DNA of 64,000 nt from Flavobacterium tiangeerense (GTDB taxonomy: Bacteria > Bacteroidota > Bacteroidia > Flavobacteriales > Flavobacteriaceae), in NCBI RefSeq assembly GCF_007830355.1, contig NZ_VLKO01000003.1:124231-188230 (forward strand), in the 5' to 3' direction. Made by a program: the position numbers and the translations under genes. Below the pieces are notes generated by a model, which saw only the letters and a list, made by a program, of their open reading frames with translations, ran no database searches and had not been told where the DNA came from. Below are positions 1 through 8,626 of the stretch, one piece after another (position 1 is the first letter of the stretch; each line of letters starts with the position of its first letter).

Positions 1-747
1 TATAAATTATACCAAATTACCGATGTGAGTAAAGCAACAGCTATAAAACAAAAAATAGAAACTCAATTCCCTAATTCACGCTATACTCAAATTATAAGCA
101 ATACCAGCTCAAGTTCAGTAGCTGTAGAAGAAACTCCAGAAACAACGTATAACAAATGGTATAGAATTTTCCAAAGTGAAGAGTACGTAACGGTATTAGA
201 AAACATAGACCTATTAATTACACAATTTTCAGGTGATGCTATAGTGTCAAAATTTGAATTGCTTAAGGCCAATACCATAGGTAAACTAAGAGGAGTAACG
301 GCTTTTAAAAATGCGCTGCAAGATGTTGCTGATAATTATCCAAATAGCGATGAAGGTAAGAGTGCCGTGCTTACTTTAAAAGAGCAAATTCCATTTTTAG
401 AAAAAATAGATTTCAAGACAACAGAAAGCGGTAAGTGGAAAGTATTGTACACCGTAGGGAAAAAAGATGCCGAAGCCACTAAACTCTTAACAGATAAATT
501 AACCAAATTTATAAAAGACAACGATTTAACTGAATTGTCTTTCTCATTTGATGTGTATAATGAAAAAGAAAATTTCATCACAATCCACGGATTTAATTCT
601 AGTGCATTTGCAACGAACATCACAACAAAAATACTATCATTAAAACCTACTGGGAATGTGCCAAATGCCATTGTGATTAGCAATGATAATTATAAAGTAA
701 TCCAAATTAAAAAGAATCTTGAGGCTTATCTAGGTCTAAAAAAATAA
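1..747 (+). CDS. sprE: C-terminal part of a TPR-rich protein, probably SprE/PorW (5' end outside window)
   Basis: The frame is open from the first base, so only about 249 C-terminal residues are present; the internal GTG at base 25 is not a credible start. The visible part is a helical, repeat-like tail with TPR-linker-like spacing (NYPNSDEGKSAV), followed by short strand-rich segments. In Flavobacterium the gliding and type IX secretion lipoprotein SprE (PorW in Porphyromonas) is a long TPR protein. As I recall, its gene sits just upstream of a bactofilin gene and the ATP synthase genes, which is the order seen here. The call rests on that synteny plus the TPR-like tail; no catalytic motif is expected or seen. 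The stop lies 3 bases before the bactofilin start, so the two are very likely co-transcribed. Confidence 0.55.
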   Translation, partial: YKLYQITDVSKATAIKQKIETQFPNSRYTQIISNTSSSSVAVEETPETTYNKWYRIFQSEEYVTVLENIDLLITQFSGDAIVSKFELLKANTIGKLRGVTAFKNALQDVADNYPNSDEGKSAVLTLKEQIPFLEKIDFKTTESGKWKVLYTVGKKDAEATKLLTDKLTKFIKDNDLTELSFSFDVYNEKENFITIHGFNSSAFATNITTKILSLKPTGNVPNAIVISNDNYKVIQIKKNLEAYLGLKK

Positions 748-750
748 ACT

Positions 751-1152
751 ATGTTTGATAAAAAGCAAAAACCATACACTGATCTTTTAGGTAAAACGAA
801 TAGAATTGTAGAAGCTACAACAATCACTGGAGACATATCCTCTAAGGCTGATTTTAGACTGGATGGAAATTTAATTGGAAATTTTCATTCAGAGGGTAAA
901 ATTGTTATTGGTCCGTTGGGTAGTGTAAAAGGAGACATAATTTGTAAAAGTGCTGATATAGAGGGGAAATTTGAAGGTAAAATTCAAGTAACCGAACTTT
1001 TAAACATTAAAGCAACCGCACGTATTAATGGTGAAGTACTTGTAGGGAAACTTTCTGTAGAACCAGGAGCTGATTTTACGGCTACTTGTACCATGAAAAT
1101 GATGAATACAAGTCAAACACCAAATGACAGTGAAAAAGGAACCAAAAAATAG
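751..1152 (+). CDS. Bactofilin (polymer-forming cytoskeletal protein)
   Basis: This 133-residue protein has the bactofilin pattern: a short disordered N-terminus, then about 90 residues of short hydrophobic/glycine repeats (GDISSKADFRLDGNLIGNF, GKIVIGPLGSVKGDI, ADIEGKFEGKIQV, ARINGEVLVGKLSV) that form a right-handed beta-helix, then a polar tail. Bactofilins polymerise without nucleotide and scaffold envelope or morphogenesis proteins at the membrane. The length is normal for the family. The gene lies 3 bases after the SprE-like gene and overlaps the next gene (AtpZ-like) by 29 bases, so it is part of the same transcript. A link to the secretion/gliding machinery is inferred from position only. 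Confidence 0.9.
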   Translation: MFDKKQKPYTDLLGKTNRIVEATTITGDISSKADFRLDGNLIGNFHSEGKIVIGPLGSVKGDIICKSADIEGKFEGKIQVTELLNIKATARINGEVLVGKLSVEPGADFTATCTMKMMNTSQTPNDSEKGTKK

Positions 1153-1363
1153 TAATGTTAATAAGTGGCTTTTATTTATGGGAATCCCTTTTCAAATGGG
1201 GATTGTCATTTTTTTATTCACTTATTTAGGAATATGGCTGGACGGAAAATATACTCATGGAACAACCCCTTGGTTTACCATTGGGCTATCCTTATTTTCT
1301 GTTTTTGTTGGGCTATATAATGTCATACGTCAGGTGAACAACAGTAATAAAAATAATAAATGA
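1124..1363 (+). CDS. AtpZ/AtpI-family small membrane protein
   Basis: This is a 79-residue protein with two predicted membrane helices: about residues 15-37, containing GIPFQMGIVIFLFTYLGIWL, and about 49-69. A charged loop with LDGKY precedes the second helix. This is the layout of AtpZ/AtpI-like proteins (PF09527 group) encoded ahead of F1Fo ATP synthase operons, where they are thought to assist assembly or Mg/Ca handling around the Fo ring. The start overlaps the end of the bactofilin gene by 29 bases, which is long but gives the only complete version of the first helix. The stop overlaps the next start (ATGA, 4 bases), suggesting translational coupling. Confidence 0.8.
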   Translation: MTVKKEPKNSNVNKWLLFMGIPFQMGIVIFLFTYLGIWLDGKYTHGTTPWFTIGLSLFSVFVGLYNVIRQVNNSNKNNK

Positions 1364-1743
1364 GCAAATTAATTACGTTTTTAAAATATTGTATACCCTT
1401 TACCTTACTATTGTATTTTGCACAGCAATATGCAACAACGGCTTTAGGATCTCAACACGATTTTTTTTACACAACTTGGAGTATTTATTTATTTCAATTT
1501 ATATCATCATTACTCCTATATATAATACTGCTTTTTGTTCATTCAAAATTACCAGAATATACAGGGTTTGCTTTTATGGGAATTACGTTTTTTAAAATGA
1601 TGGCCTCGGTTGTTTTTTTAATTCCTTTGATACAAGCAAAGGGGAGAGAAACTAATTTAGATATCGCTGCATTCTTTATCCCGTATTTCCTATTTTTGTT
1701 TTTTGAAACTGTATTTTCAATACGATTGATAAATAAAAGATAA
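1360..1743 (+). CDS. Four-helix membrane protein in the atpI position (DUF6168-like)
   Basis: This 127-residue, very hydrophobic protein has four predicted membrane segments (about residues 8-25, 38-60, 68-90 and 101-122) and almost no soluble domain. It occupies the place of the second AtpI-type gene in flavobacterial ATP synthase loci. I associate such proteins with DUF6168, from memory. It is translationally coupled to the AtpZ-like gene through an ATGA overlap and is followed by 131 bases containing the atpB promoter motif. Function is unknown; a role in Fo assembly is plausible only from position. Confidence 0.7.
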   Translation: MSKLITFLKYCIPFTLLLYFAQQYATTALGSQHDFFYTTWSIYLFQFISSLLLYIILLFVHSKLPEYTGFAFMGITFFKMMASVVFLIPLIQAKGRETNLDIAAFFIPYFLFLFFETVFSIRLINKR

Positions 1744-1825
1744 GTTACTTGAAAATAATGCAATGCGATTGTAAAATTCATTTTTTAAAATCATCATTAT
1801 AATTTTCAATTTTGAATTAAATATG

Positions 1826-1833
1826 TACCTTTG
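1826..1833 (+). promoter_or_regulatory. Bacteroidota -7 element ahead of atpB
   Basis: TACCTTTG matches the TAnnTTTG consensus and lies 42 bases upstream of the atpB start in a 131-base gap. No convincing TTTG -33 element is seen at about 19 bases spacing. It would separate an upstream unit (SprE-bactofilin-AtpZ) from the ATP synthase genes proper. Confidence 0.6.
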
Positions 1834-1874
1834 CAAAAAATTTTAAAAACGTTAAATCAGATACTCAATTAATA

Positions 1875-3271
<1,397 letters not shown>

Positions 3272-3281
3272 TTAAAGCTTA

Positions 3282-3318
3282 AAACTTCCTGATACGGTTG
3301 GTATCAGGGAGTTTTTAT
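3282..3318 (+). terminator. Hairpin with U-tract between atpE and atpF (attenuator or processing site)
   Basis: The arms at 3282-3295 and 3301-3314 pair over 14 bases (one G-T wobble) around a 5-base loop and run into a T-rich stretch. It has the form of an intrinsic terminator, yet lies inside the ATP synthase gene set, 10 bases after atpE and 28 bases before atpF. Confidence 0.75.
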
Positions 3319-3346
3319 TTCTAAAACAAACTTTAAATATAAATAT

Positions 3347-3838
3347 ATGAATTTTACAGCACCAGAGAGTTTAATTTTTTGGACCTCTATCATCTTTATA
3401 GTTTTCTTTATCCTGTTAGGGAAATTTGCTTGGAAACCAATTTTGAGCGCGGTAAAAGGAAGAGAAGATTCAATCAACTCTGCTTTAGCTGCAGCTGAAA
3501 CTGCGCGTTTGGAAATGCAAAATTTAACGGCAGAAAACGAGCGTATTTTACAAGAAGCACGTTTAGAGCGTGATGCTATGTTAAAAGAAGCACGTGAAAT
3601 GAGAGAGAAAATGATTGCTGATTCAAAAGCGGATGCACAAGTAGAAGGAGCTCGTATGATTGAGCAAGCAAAGGTTGCTATTGCAGCAGAAAAAAATGCG
3701 GCAATGGCTGAATTGAAATCTCATGTTTCTACATTATCTTTGGACATTGCAGAGAAATTATTAAAAAGCGAATTATCTAACAAAGAGGCTCAAACTAAAC
3801 TAGTTGAGAACATGTTAGGAGACGTAAAATTAAACTAA
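3347..3838 (+). CDS. atpF: F1Fo ATP synthase subunit b
   Basis: This 163-residue stator subunit has one N-terminal membrane helix (about residues 8-26, ending GKFAWKPI, the usual exit motif) and a long charged alpha-helix with heptad-like Ala/Glu/Arg content that dimerises and reaches along F1. Length and architecture are standard. The gene follows the hairpin at 3282-3318 with no TAnnTTTG motif visible between, so expression probably comes from read-through or processing. atpH starts 4 bases after its stop. Confidence 0.95.
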   Translation: MNFTAPESLIFWTSIIFIVFFILLGKFAWKPILSAVKGREDSINSALAAAETARLEMQNLTAENERILQEARLERDAMLKEAREMREKMIADSKADAQVEGARMIEQAKVAIAAEKNAAMAELKSHVSTLSLDIAEKLLKSELSNKEAQTKLVENMLGDVKLN

Positions 3839-3842
3839 CATT

Positions 3843-4376
3843 ATGTCAGGAACTAGAGCAGCAATTCGTTATGCGAAAGCAATTTTAGAAATCGCACAGT
3901 CAAAAGGTGTGGCTGATGCTGTTAATGCAGATATGAAAACTATTGCATTGACTGTTACAGAAAATCTAGAATTGAAAAACTTTATTGAAAATCCAACTTT
4001 AAAAGTTGATCAAAAACAAAGTGCTTTATTAGAGGTTTTTGCCGACGCAAATTCTGTGACTAAAAGTTTATTTCATTTGTTATTTGAAAACAAAAGATTT
4101 GAAATTCTAGGTGCTATTGCATTAGAATACAATGGATTGTTTGATACAGTGAACGGAGTTGAAGTAGCAACTGTTACTACAGCTGTTCCTATGGATGAAG
4201 CTTTAGAAGCCAAAGTTTTAGCTAAAATAGCTACTTTGTCTGACAAGAAAATTACAATTATCAATACGGTAGATCCTGCTATTATAGGAGGTTTTATTAT
4301 TAGAATAGGTGACAAGCAGTACAATGCTTCTGTTGCAAACAGATTACAAGTTTTAAAAAGAGAATTAAGTAACTAA
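3843..4376 (+). CDS. atpH: F1Fo ATP synthase subunit delta
   Basis: This 177-residue stator subunit begins RAAIRYAKAILEIA, the standard delta/OSCP N-terminus (family form RYAKALF), followed by a six-helix N-terminal domain. The C-terminal signature is DPAIIGGFIIRIGDKQYNAS (family form P.liGGf.i..gd...D.S), where the usual aspartate before the final Ser is Asn. Delta clamps the top of the alpha3beta3 head to the b stalk. It lies 4 bases after atpF and 38 bases before atpA in the same operon. Confidence 0.95.
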   Translation: MSGTRAAIRYAKAILEIAQSKGVADAVNADMKTIALTVTENLELKNFIENPTLKVDQKQSALLEVFADANSVTKSLFHLLFENKRFEILGAIALEYNGLFDTVNGVEVATVTTAVPMDEALEAKVLAKIATLSDKKITIINTVDPAIIGGFIIRIGDKQYNASVANRLQVLKRELSN

Positions 4377-4414
4377 TTTTTATTACACATTAAGTGTCTA
4401 AATTATAAATTAAG

Positions 4415-5992
4415 ATGGCGGAAATTAAACCTGCTGAAATTTCAGCAATATTAAGAAAGCAAGTAGAAGGTTTTGAATCTGGTGCTACACTAGAGGAAGT
4501 AGGAACTGTACTTCAAGTTGGAGACGGTATTGCTCGTATTTACGGGCTTTCAAATGTGCAATATGGTGAGTTAGTTGAATTTGAAAACGGACTTGAAGCT
4601 ATTGTATTGAACCTTGAAGAAGACAATGTGGGTGTGGTACTTTTAGGACCATCTACAGGAATCAAAGAAGGATCTACTGCAAAAAGAACACAACGTATTG
4701 CTTCTCTTAAAGTAGGAGAACAAATGGTAGGTCGTGTTGTAAATACACTAGGTTTTCCTATTGATGGAAAAGGACCAATCGGTGGAGATTTATACGAGAT
4801 GCCATTAGAAAGAAAAGCTCCTGGAGTTATCTTCCGTCAGCCAGTTACCGAGCCATTACAAACAGGTATCAAAGCAGTAGATGCAATGATCCCAGTAGGA
4901 CGTGGACAACGTGAGCTAGTTATTGGTGACCGTCAAACAGGTAAATCAACTGTTTGTATTGATACTATCTTAAATCAGAAAGAATTTTACGATGCTGGGA
5001 AACCAGTATTTTGTATCTACGTAGCTATTGGACAAAAAGCTTCTACTGTAGCTGGAATTGCTAAAATGTTAGAAGAAAAAGGTGCTATGGCGTATACTGT
5101 GATTGTTGCTGCAAATGCATCTGATCCAGCTCCAATGCAAGTATATGCTCCATTCGCTGGTGCTGCTATTGGGGAATATTTTAGAGATTCAGGTCGTCCA
5201 GCTTTAATTGTTTATGATGATTTGTCTAAACAAGCTGTTGCTTACCGTGAGGTTTCTCTTTTATTAAGAAGACCACCGGGACGTGAGGCTTATCCTGGAG
5301 ACGTTTTTTACTTACACAGTCGTTTATTAGAGCGTGCTTGTAAAGTAATTGCTGATGATGGAATTGCTAAAAACATGAATGATTTACCAGATTCATTGAA
5401 ATCAATCGTAAAAGGTGGTGGTTCATTAACTGCTTTACCAATTATTGAAACTCAAGCTGGTGACGTTTCTGCATACATCCCAACAAACGTAATTTCGATT
5501 ACTGATGGTCAAATTTTCTTAGATGGAGATTTGTTTAATTCTGGGGTTCGTCCAGCGATTAACGTAGGTATCTCGGTATCTCGTGTTGGAGGAAATGCAC
5601 AAATTAAATCAATGAAAAAAGTGGCTGGTACTTTAAAATTAGATCAAGCACAATTCCGTGAATTGGAAGCGTTTGCTAAATTTGGTTCTGATCTTGATGC
5701 TGTTACTTTAAACGTAATTGAAAAAGGAAAAAGAAACGTTGAAATCTTGAAACAAGGTTTGAATGATCCTTATACTGTAGAAGATCAAGTTGCTATTATT
5801 TATGCAGGATCAAAAAACTTGTTGAAAAACGTACCTGTTTCTAAAGTTAGAGAATTTGAGAAAGATTTCTTAGAATTCTTAAACGCTAAACATAGAGGAA
5901 CTCTTGATGCGTTGAAAGCAGGAAAATTGACTGACGAAATTACAGATGTAATTGAAACTGTTGCAAAAGAATTATCAGCAAAATATAACTAA
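4415..5992 (+). CDS. atpA: F1Fo ATP synthase subunit alpha
   Basis: This 525-residue non-catalytic nucleotide-binding subunit of the F1 head has the Walker A sequence GDRQTGKS near residue 171, the alpha-type form with Gln where beta has Gly/Ala. The ATP-synthase alpha/beta signature [14 protein letters not shown] lies near residue 388, and the [11 protein letters not shown] segment is present. The conserved arginine finger falls within SVSRVG. It is full length with no frame problems. A 97-base spacer carrying an inverted repeat separates it from atpG. Confidence 0.98.
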   Translation: MAEIKPAEISAILRKQVEGFESGATLEEVGTVLQVGDGIARIYGLSNVQYGELVEFENGLEAIVLNLEEDNVGVVLLGPSTGIKEGSTAKRTQRIASLKVGEQMVGRVVNTLGFPIDGKGPIGGDLYEMPLERKAPGVIFRQPVTEPLQTGIKAVDAMIPVGRGQRELVIGDRQTGKSTVCIDTILNQKEFYDAGKPVFCIYVAIGQKASTVAGIAKMLEEKGAMAYTVIVAANASDPAPMQVYAPFAGAAIGEYFRDSGRPALIVYDDLSKQAVAYREVSLLLRRPPGREAYPGDVFYLHSRLLERACKVIADDGIAKNMNDLPDSLKSIVKGGGSLTALPIIETQAGDVSAYIPTNVISITDGQIFLDGDLFNSGVRPAINVGISVSRVGGNAQIKSMKKVAGTLKLDQAQFRELEAFAKFGSDLDAVTLNVIEKGKRNVEILKQGLNDPYTVEDQVAIIYAGSKNLLKNVPVSKVREFEKDFLEFLNAKHRGTLDALKAGKLTDEITDVIETVAKELSAKYN

Positions 5993-6004
5993 AACTAGTC
6001 AAAA

Positions 6005-6066
6005 GTTGTAAAGTCCAAAGTCTTAAATTCAGTCAATCTGTTTTATATGACTTTAGACTTTATAAC
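6005..6066. repeat. Inverted repeat in the atpA-atpG spacer
   Basis: The arms 6005-6022 (GTTGTAAAGTCCAAAGTC) and 6049-6066 (GACTTTAGACTTTATAAC) are reverse complements except for two wobble-type positions, with a 26-base loop. The AAGTC/GACTT word recurs on both sides. There is no U-tract, so it is not a classical terminator. It may form an mRNA stem inside the operon or be a degenerate intergenic repeat. Confidence 0.7.
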
Positions 6067-6089
6067 TTTAAGACATTAGACTAAAAATA

Positions 6090-6950
6090 ATGGCAAATTT
6101 AAAGGAAATCCGTAATAGAATTACTTCCGTTTCATCGACGATGCAAATAACATCGGCAATGAAAATGGTTTCTGCAGCAAAGCTAAAGAAAGCACAAGAT
6201 GCAATCACAGCTATGCGCCCTTATGCCGAAAAATTGACAGAACTGCTACAAAATCTTTCTGCTACATTAGAAGGTGATGCTGGTGGTGAATATACCACAC
6301 AACGCGACATTAAAAAAGTATTATTAGTTGTAGTAACTTCAAATAGAGGTTTAGCTGGAGCTTTTAACACCAATGCTATAAAAGAAGCTAAAAGTCGTTC
6401 TGAATTTTATGCAGGAAAACAAGTTGATGTTTTTGCAATAGGTAAAAAAGGAAATGACGTTTTAAGCAAAACTTTGCCTGTAGTTGCAAATTATAGTACT
6501 GTTTTTGATGATCTTACTTTTGATAATGTTGCAAAGATTGCTGATGAGTTGATGGCTAAATTTGTTGTTGGTGAGTATGATAAAATTGAGTTGATCTACA
6601 ACCAATTTAAAAATGCTGCTACACAAATTGTTCAAACTGAACAGTTTTTGCCTTTAGCAGCTTTGAAAACAGATGTTGTTGTTACTCCAGGTGATTATAT
6701 TTTTGAGCCTTCAAAAGAAGAAATTGTTTTGACCTTGATTCCAAAATCATTAAAAACACAATTGTATAAAGGCATCCGTGATTCTTTTGCTTCTGAGCAT
6801 GGAGCACGTATGACAGCAATGCACAAAGCAACTGATAATGCAACGGAATTGAGAAATCAATTGAAATTGACTTATAATAAAGCACGTCAAGCTGCAATTA
6901 CCAATGAAATCTTGGAGATTGTAGGTGGAGCAGAAGCTTTAAAAGGATAG
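6090..6950 (+). CDS. atpG: F1Fo ATP synthase subunit gamma
   Basis: This is the 286-residue central shaft of F1. The N-terminus is the conserved coiled coil (LKEIRNRITSVSSTMQITSA, then MKMVSAAKLKKAQ), the middle has the Rossmann-like domain with VVVTSNRGLAGAFN, and the C-terminus is the signature helix (MHKATDNATELRNQLKLTYN, then KARQAAITNEILEIVGGAEAL). It is the last gene of the set: a strong terminator follows within 25 bases and no beta or epsilon gene is nearby. Those must be encoded elsewhere, as I understand to be usual for Flavobacterium. Confidence 0.97.
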   Translation: MANLKEIRNRITSVSSTMQITSAMKMVSAAKLKKAQDAITAMRPYAEKLTELLQNLSATLEGDAGGEYTTQRDIKKVLLVVVTSNRGLAGAFNTNAIKEAKSRSEFYAGKQVDVFAIGKKGNDVLSKTLPVVANYSTVFDDLTFDNVAKIADELMAKFVVGEYDKIELIYNQFKNAATQIVQTEQFLPLAALKTDVVVTPGDYIFEPSKEEIVLTLIPKSLKTQLYKGIRDSFASEHGARMTAMHKATDNATELRNQLKLTYNKARQAAITNEILEIVGGAEALKG

Positions 6951-6971
6951 TAATTATTTACATACAAATAG

Positions 6972-7006
6972 AAAAAGAGCCAACATAACGTTGGCTCTTT
7001 TTTTTT
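6972..7006 (+). terminator. Intrinsic terminator after atpG
   Basis: Arms 6972-6984 (AAAAAGAGCCAAC) and 6990-7002 pair perfectly over 13 bases with a 5-base loop and continue into a run of T. It closes the ATP synthase operon. The A-rich left side means it can also terminate the convergent minus-strand gene at 7011-7262. Confidence 0.9.
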
Positions 7007-7010
7007 GTGG

Positions 7011-7262
7011 TTAGCTCTTCTTTTTGAATGTTTTAAATGGTTTTTCTGTACTTGTGATGACTAGGGACGTTCCCATAATGGAGTCAATTTGTTTTTTATC
7101 TATAGTCTCTAACCAAGAATATTTTATTGTTTTTATATTTTGCCAGGGATTTGTATGTACTGTTTTTTCTATTTCAGGTAAAGCTGTTTTACCTTTTTTT
7201 TGGGCGTAAGATGTTGTAGTGAATACGGAGAAGCATATCAAAAAGTAGATGTATTTTTTCAT
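7011..7262 (-). CDS. Small secreted protein of unknown function
   Basis: The reading frame extends further upstream, but the ATG at 7262 is preferred because it gives a clear signal peptide (MKKYIYFLICFSVF, cleavage after TSYAQ). The mature part is about 63 residues, basic, with the segment PWQNIKTIKYSWLETIDKKQ followed by a short strand-rich tail; no family is recognised. It converges on the atpG terminator. The length is at the low end for a secreted flavobacterial protein but there is no sign of truncation. Confidence 0.55.
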   Translation of the reverse strand: MKKYIYFLICFSVFTTTSYAQKKGKTALPEIEKTVHTNPWQNIKTIKYSWLETIDKKQIDSIMGTSLVITSTEKPFKTFKKKS

Positions 7263-7506
7263 TTTTTTTGTACTGAAATAGCTATAATTATATTTCAAAT
7301 AGTATGCCAATTCGTTAATTAGCTTAAAGTTTCTATAATAAAATTCACGACTAATTTTAAGTATAGTATGATTATTTTCAGTAAAAGTGTGATCATTTTA
7401 TTTGATTTTTAGGTATAGTATTTTATGATGATCTTATTAGTATTCTTTAGATGCGAAAAACGAAGTATTTCTACATTAATTTTAATGTATAAGATATATT
7501 TTTACT

Positions 7507-7764
7507 TCAAAGTATGTAGGGTTCATTTAGGATAGATTTAAAATGAAGTTTTAGATTCAGCTCCTTTTTTGAGTCTGATCGCATCTTTTTGTATGTTTCA
7601 TAGCTGGCTAGTGCCACTGAAAAAAAGAGGATTAGAAAGATGTGTTCTGAGTCCAATAGTTTGCAGATGTCGTTGTTTTTTTCATCTTTAAAAAAATTTC
7701 TTATCATTAAAATGAACACAATTAGAATTGTATTTTGTAACGTTTGAGTAAAAAAGTATTTCAT
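7507..7764 (-). CDS. Small two-helix membrane protein, unknown
   Basis: This 85-residue protein has two hydrophobic segments (about residues 9-22 and 41-54) separated by a short charged loop, and a basic C-terminus (KKMRSDSKKELNLKLHFK). I recognise no family. It is the last of three consecutive short minus-strand membrane proteins (8082-8249, 7866-8078, 7507-7764), 101 bases after the previous one. Low coding certainty, but the ATG start, hydrophobic pattern and co-orientation argue for a real gene. Confidence 0.45.
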   Translation of the reverse strand: MKYFFTQTLQNTILIVFILMIRNFFKDEKNNDICKLLDSEHIFLILFFSVALASYETYKKMRSDSKKELNLKLHFKSILNEPYIL

Positions 7765-7865
7765 TAGATGTGGCTTTTAAACTTCAGTATACTTGTAGCA
7801 ACTGAAAGGATATACTTCTCAGACAAATTTTGTAGGTTTAAGGTTCTTGATGACATAACTTATAC

Positions 7866-8078
7866 TTATTGATTTAGTTTTGACATATCGTTGGCTCTCA
7901 TTTTAAAATATATCATTATAAACACTACAGCAATAAACAATCTATAGCCTCTGTATACCCAAATATTAACTGGGAAAGAGAATATTTCGTAGGTGTCTCT
8001 GATCTCAATTAAGGAATAAATTAAGTTTATGGTAAAGAAAATTCCAAAGAATAAATAAAAGTTTTTGGGTAGTTTCAT
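7866..8078 (-). CDS. Small two-helix membrane protein, unknown
   Basis: This 70-residue protein has two membrane segments (about residues 7-24 and 42-59) and a short polar tail ending DMSKLNQ. No family is recognised. Its ATG starts 3 bases after the stop of the 55-residue membrane protein at 8082-8249, so the pair is almost certainly translated from one message. It may be a small accessory protein; I see no toxin, holin or transporter signature. Confidence 0.45.
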   Translation of the reverse strand: MKLPKNFYLFFGIFFTINLIYSLIEIRDTYEIFSFPVNIWVYRGYRLFIAVVFIMIYFKMRANDMSKLNQ

Positions 8079-8081
8079 TTG

Positions 8082-8249
8082 TTAGGTATCGTATGGTATT
8101 GTTCCCATTAGTCCAGCCATAAAATTAGCCCAATTAGAAATTATCTCAACTGATGCAGCAATAAGCACAAAAAGTGCAGTGAAAATAGTTTCTTTTATAG
8201 TTTTTACTTTTGCACTATTTAATTGATCTAAAAATGGTTGTAAATTCAT
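8082..8249 (-). CDS. 55-residue single-helix membrane protein, unknown
   Basis: This very short gene reads MNLQPFLDQLNSAKV at its start, has one hydrophobic helix (about residues 21-38, TIFTALFVLIAASVEIIS), and ends GTIPYDT. It starts at an ATG and stops 3 bases before the next ATG, giving a tight two-gene unit. The pattern of an N-terminal NLQPFLDQL segment, a central hydrophobic helix and a closing IPYDT faintly recalls the N-terminal domain of ISAs1-type transposases, where IPSHDT occurs. I regard that as weak. Otherwise it is an unrecognised small membrane protein. Confidence 0.4.
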   Translation of the reverse strand: MNLQPFLDQLNSAKVKTIKETIFTALFVLIAASVEIISNWANFMAGLMGTIPYDT

Positions 8250-8490
8250 TTTTTCATTTTTTTAAAATCCTTTTTTTTAAAAAGTTTCTCGAGAACTTTT
8301 ATGCTCATTTTTTAATGGAGATCGTAGCTTTATAAACTCCATGCTCTGTATTTTTTTTAAGGGTTACCTACCAGCTGAATTATTCCCTTTTTTTGATAAA
8401 GCTTATATTTTTGACTATCGTTTTATTTTTTAATGCTTTTCATTTCTGAAGTCAAAACTAGGATTGTTGTTGAGGATGTGCAAATACTTG

Positions 8491-8517
8491 TTATCGGAAT
8501 TCCGTGAATTCCGATAA
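8491..8517. promoter_or_regulatory. Palindrome upstream of first TPR-AraC gene (candidate operator)
   Basis: Perfect 12-base arms (TTATCGGAATTC and GAATTCCGATAA) flank a 3-base centre. The core 8496-8512 is the exact reverse complement of the 17-base site at 12234-12250 just upstream of the subtilase gene. Its position about 85 bases ahead of the -7 element fits an operator. Confidence 0.5.
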
Positions 8518-8601
8518 GTTATATTTTTAAAATAATGAAAATCAACACAATACAATTAACCTAGAAATGTAGTTTTTTAGAGCATTTTAATTTATATAAT
8601 C

Positions 8602-8609
8602 TACTTTTG
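8602..8609 (+). promoter_or_regulatory. -7 element of first TPR-AraC gene
   Basis: TACTTTTG matches TAnnTTTG, 18 bases before the ATG at 8627. The surrounding sequence from about 8568 to the start codon is nearly repeated ahead of the second copy (10420-10483), so both genes appear to carry the same promoter. Confidence 0.65.
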
Positions 8610-8626
8610 CACTAAACCAAACGACA

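Larger units (their letters stand above)
8250..8626. other. 377-base gene-free stretch ahead of the first TPR-AraC gene
   Basis: It contains the divergent upstream regions of the small membrane protein operon and of the regulator at 8627. Recognisable elements are the 12-bp-arm palindrome at 8491-8517 and the -7 element at 8602-8609. Nothing else coding or structured is seen. Confidence 0.6.

Noticed and set aside
25..747. Start of the first protein at the GTG at base 25
   Set aside because: The frame is open to the window edge with similar composition upstream, so the gene begins outside the window.
3282..3318. True operon end after atpE
   Set aside because: atpF, H, A and G follow immediately in the same direction with no other promoter motif, so the hairpin is better seen as an attenuator or processing site.
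8082..8249. Remnant of an ISAs1-type transposase N-terminus
   Set aside because: Only a short IPYDT-like word and a hydrophobic helix match; no catalytic domain, terminal repeats or target duplication are visible.
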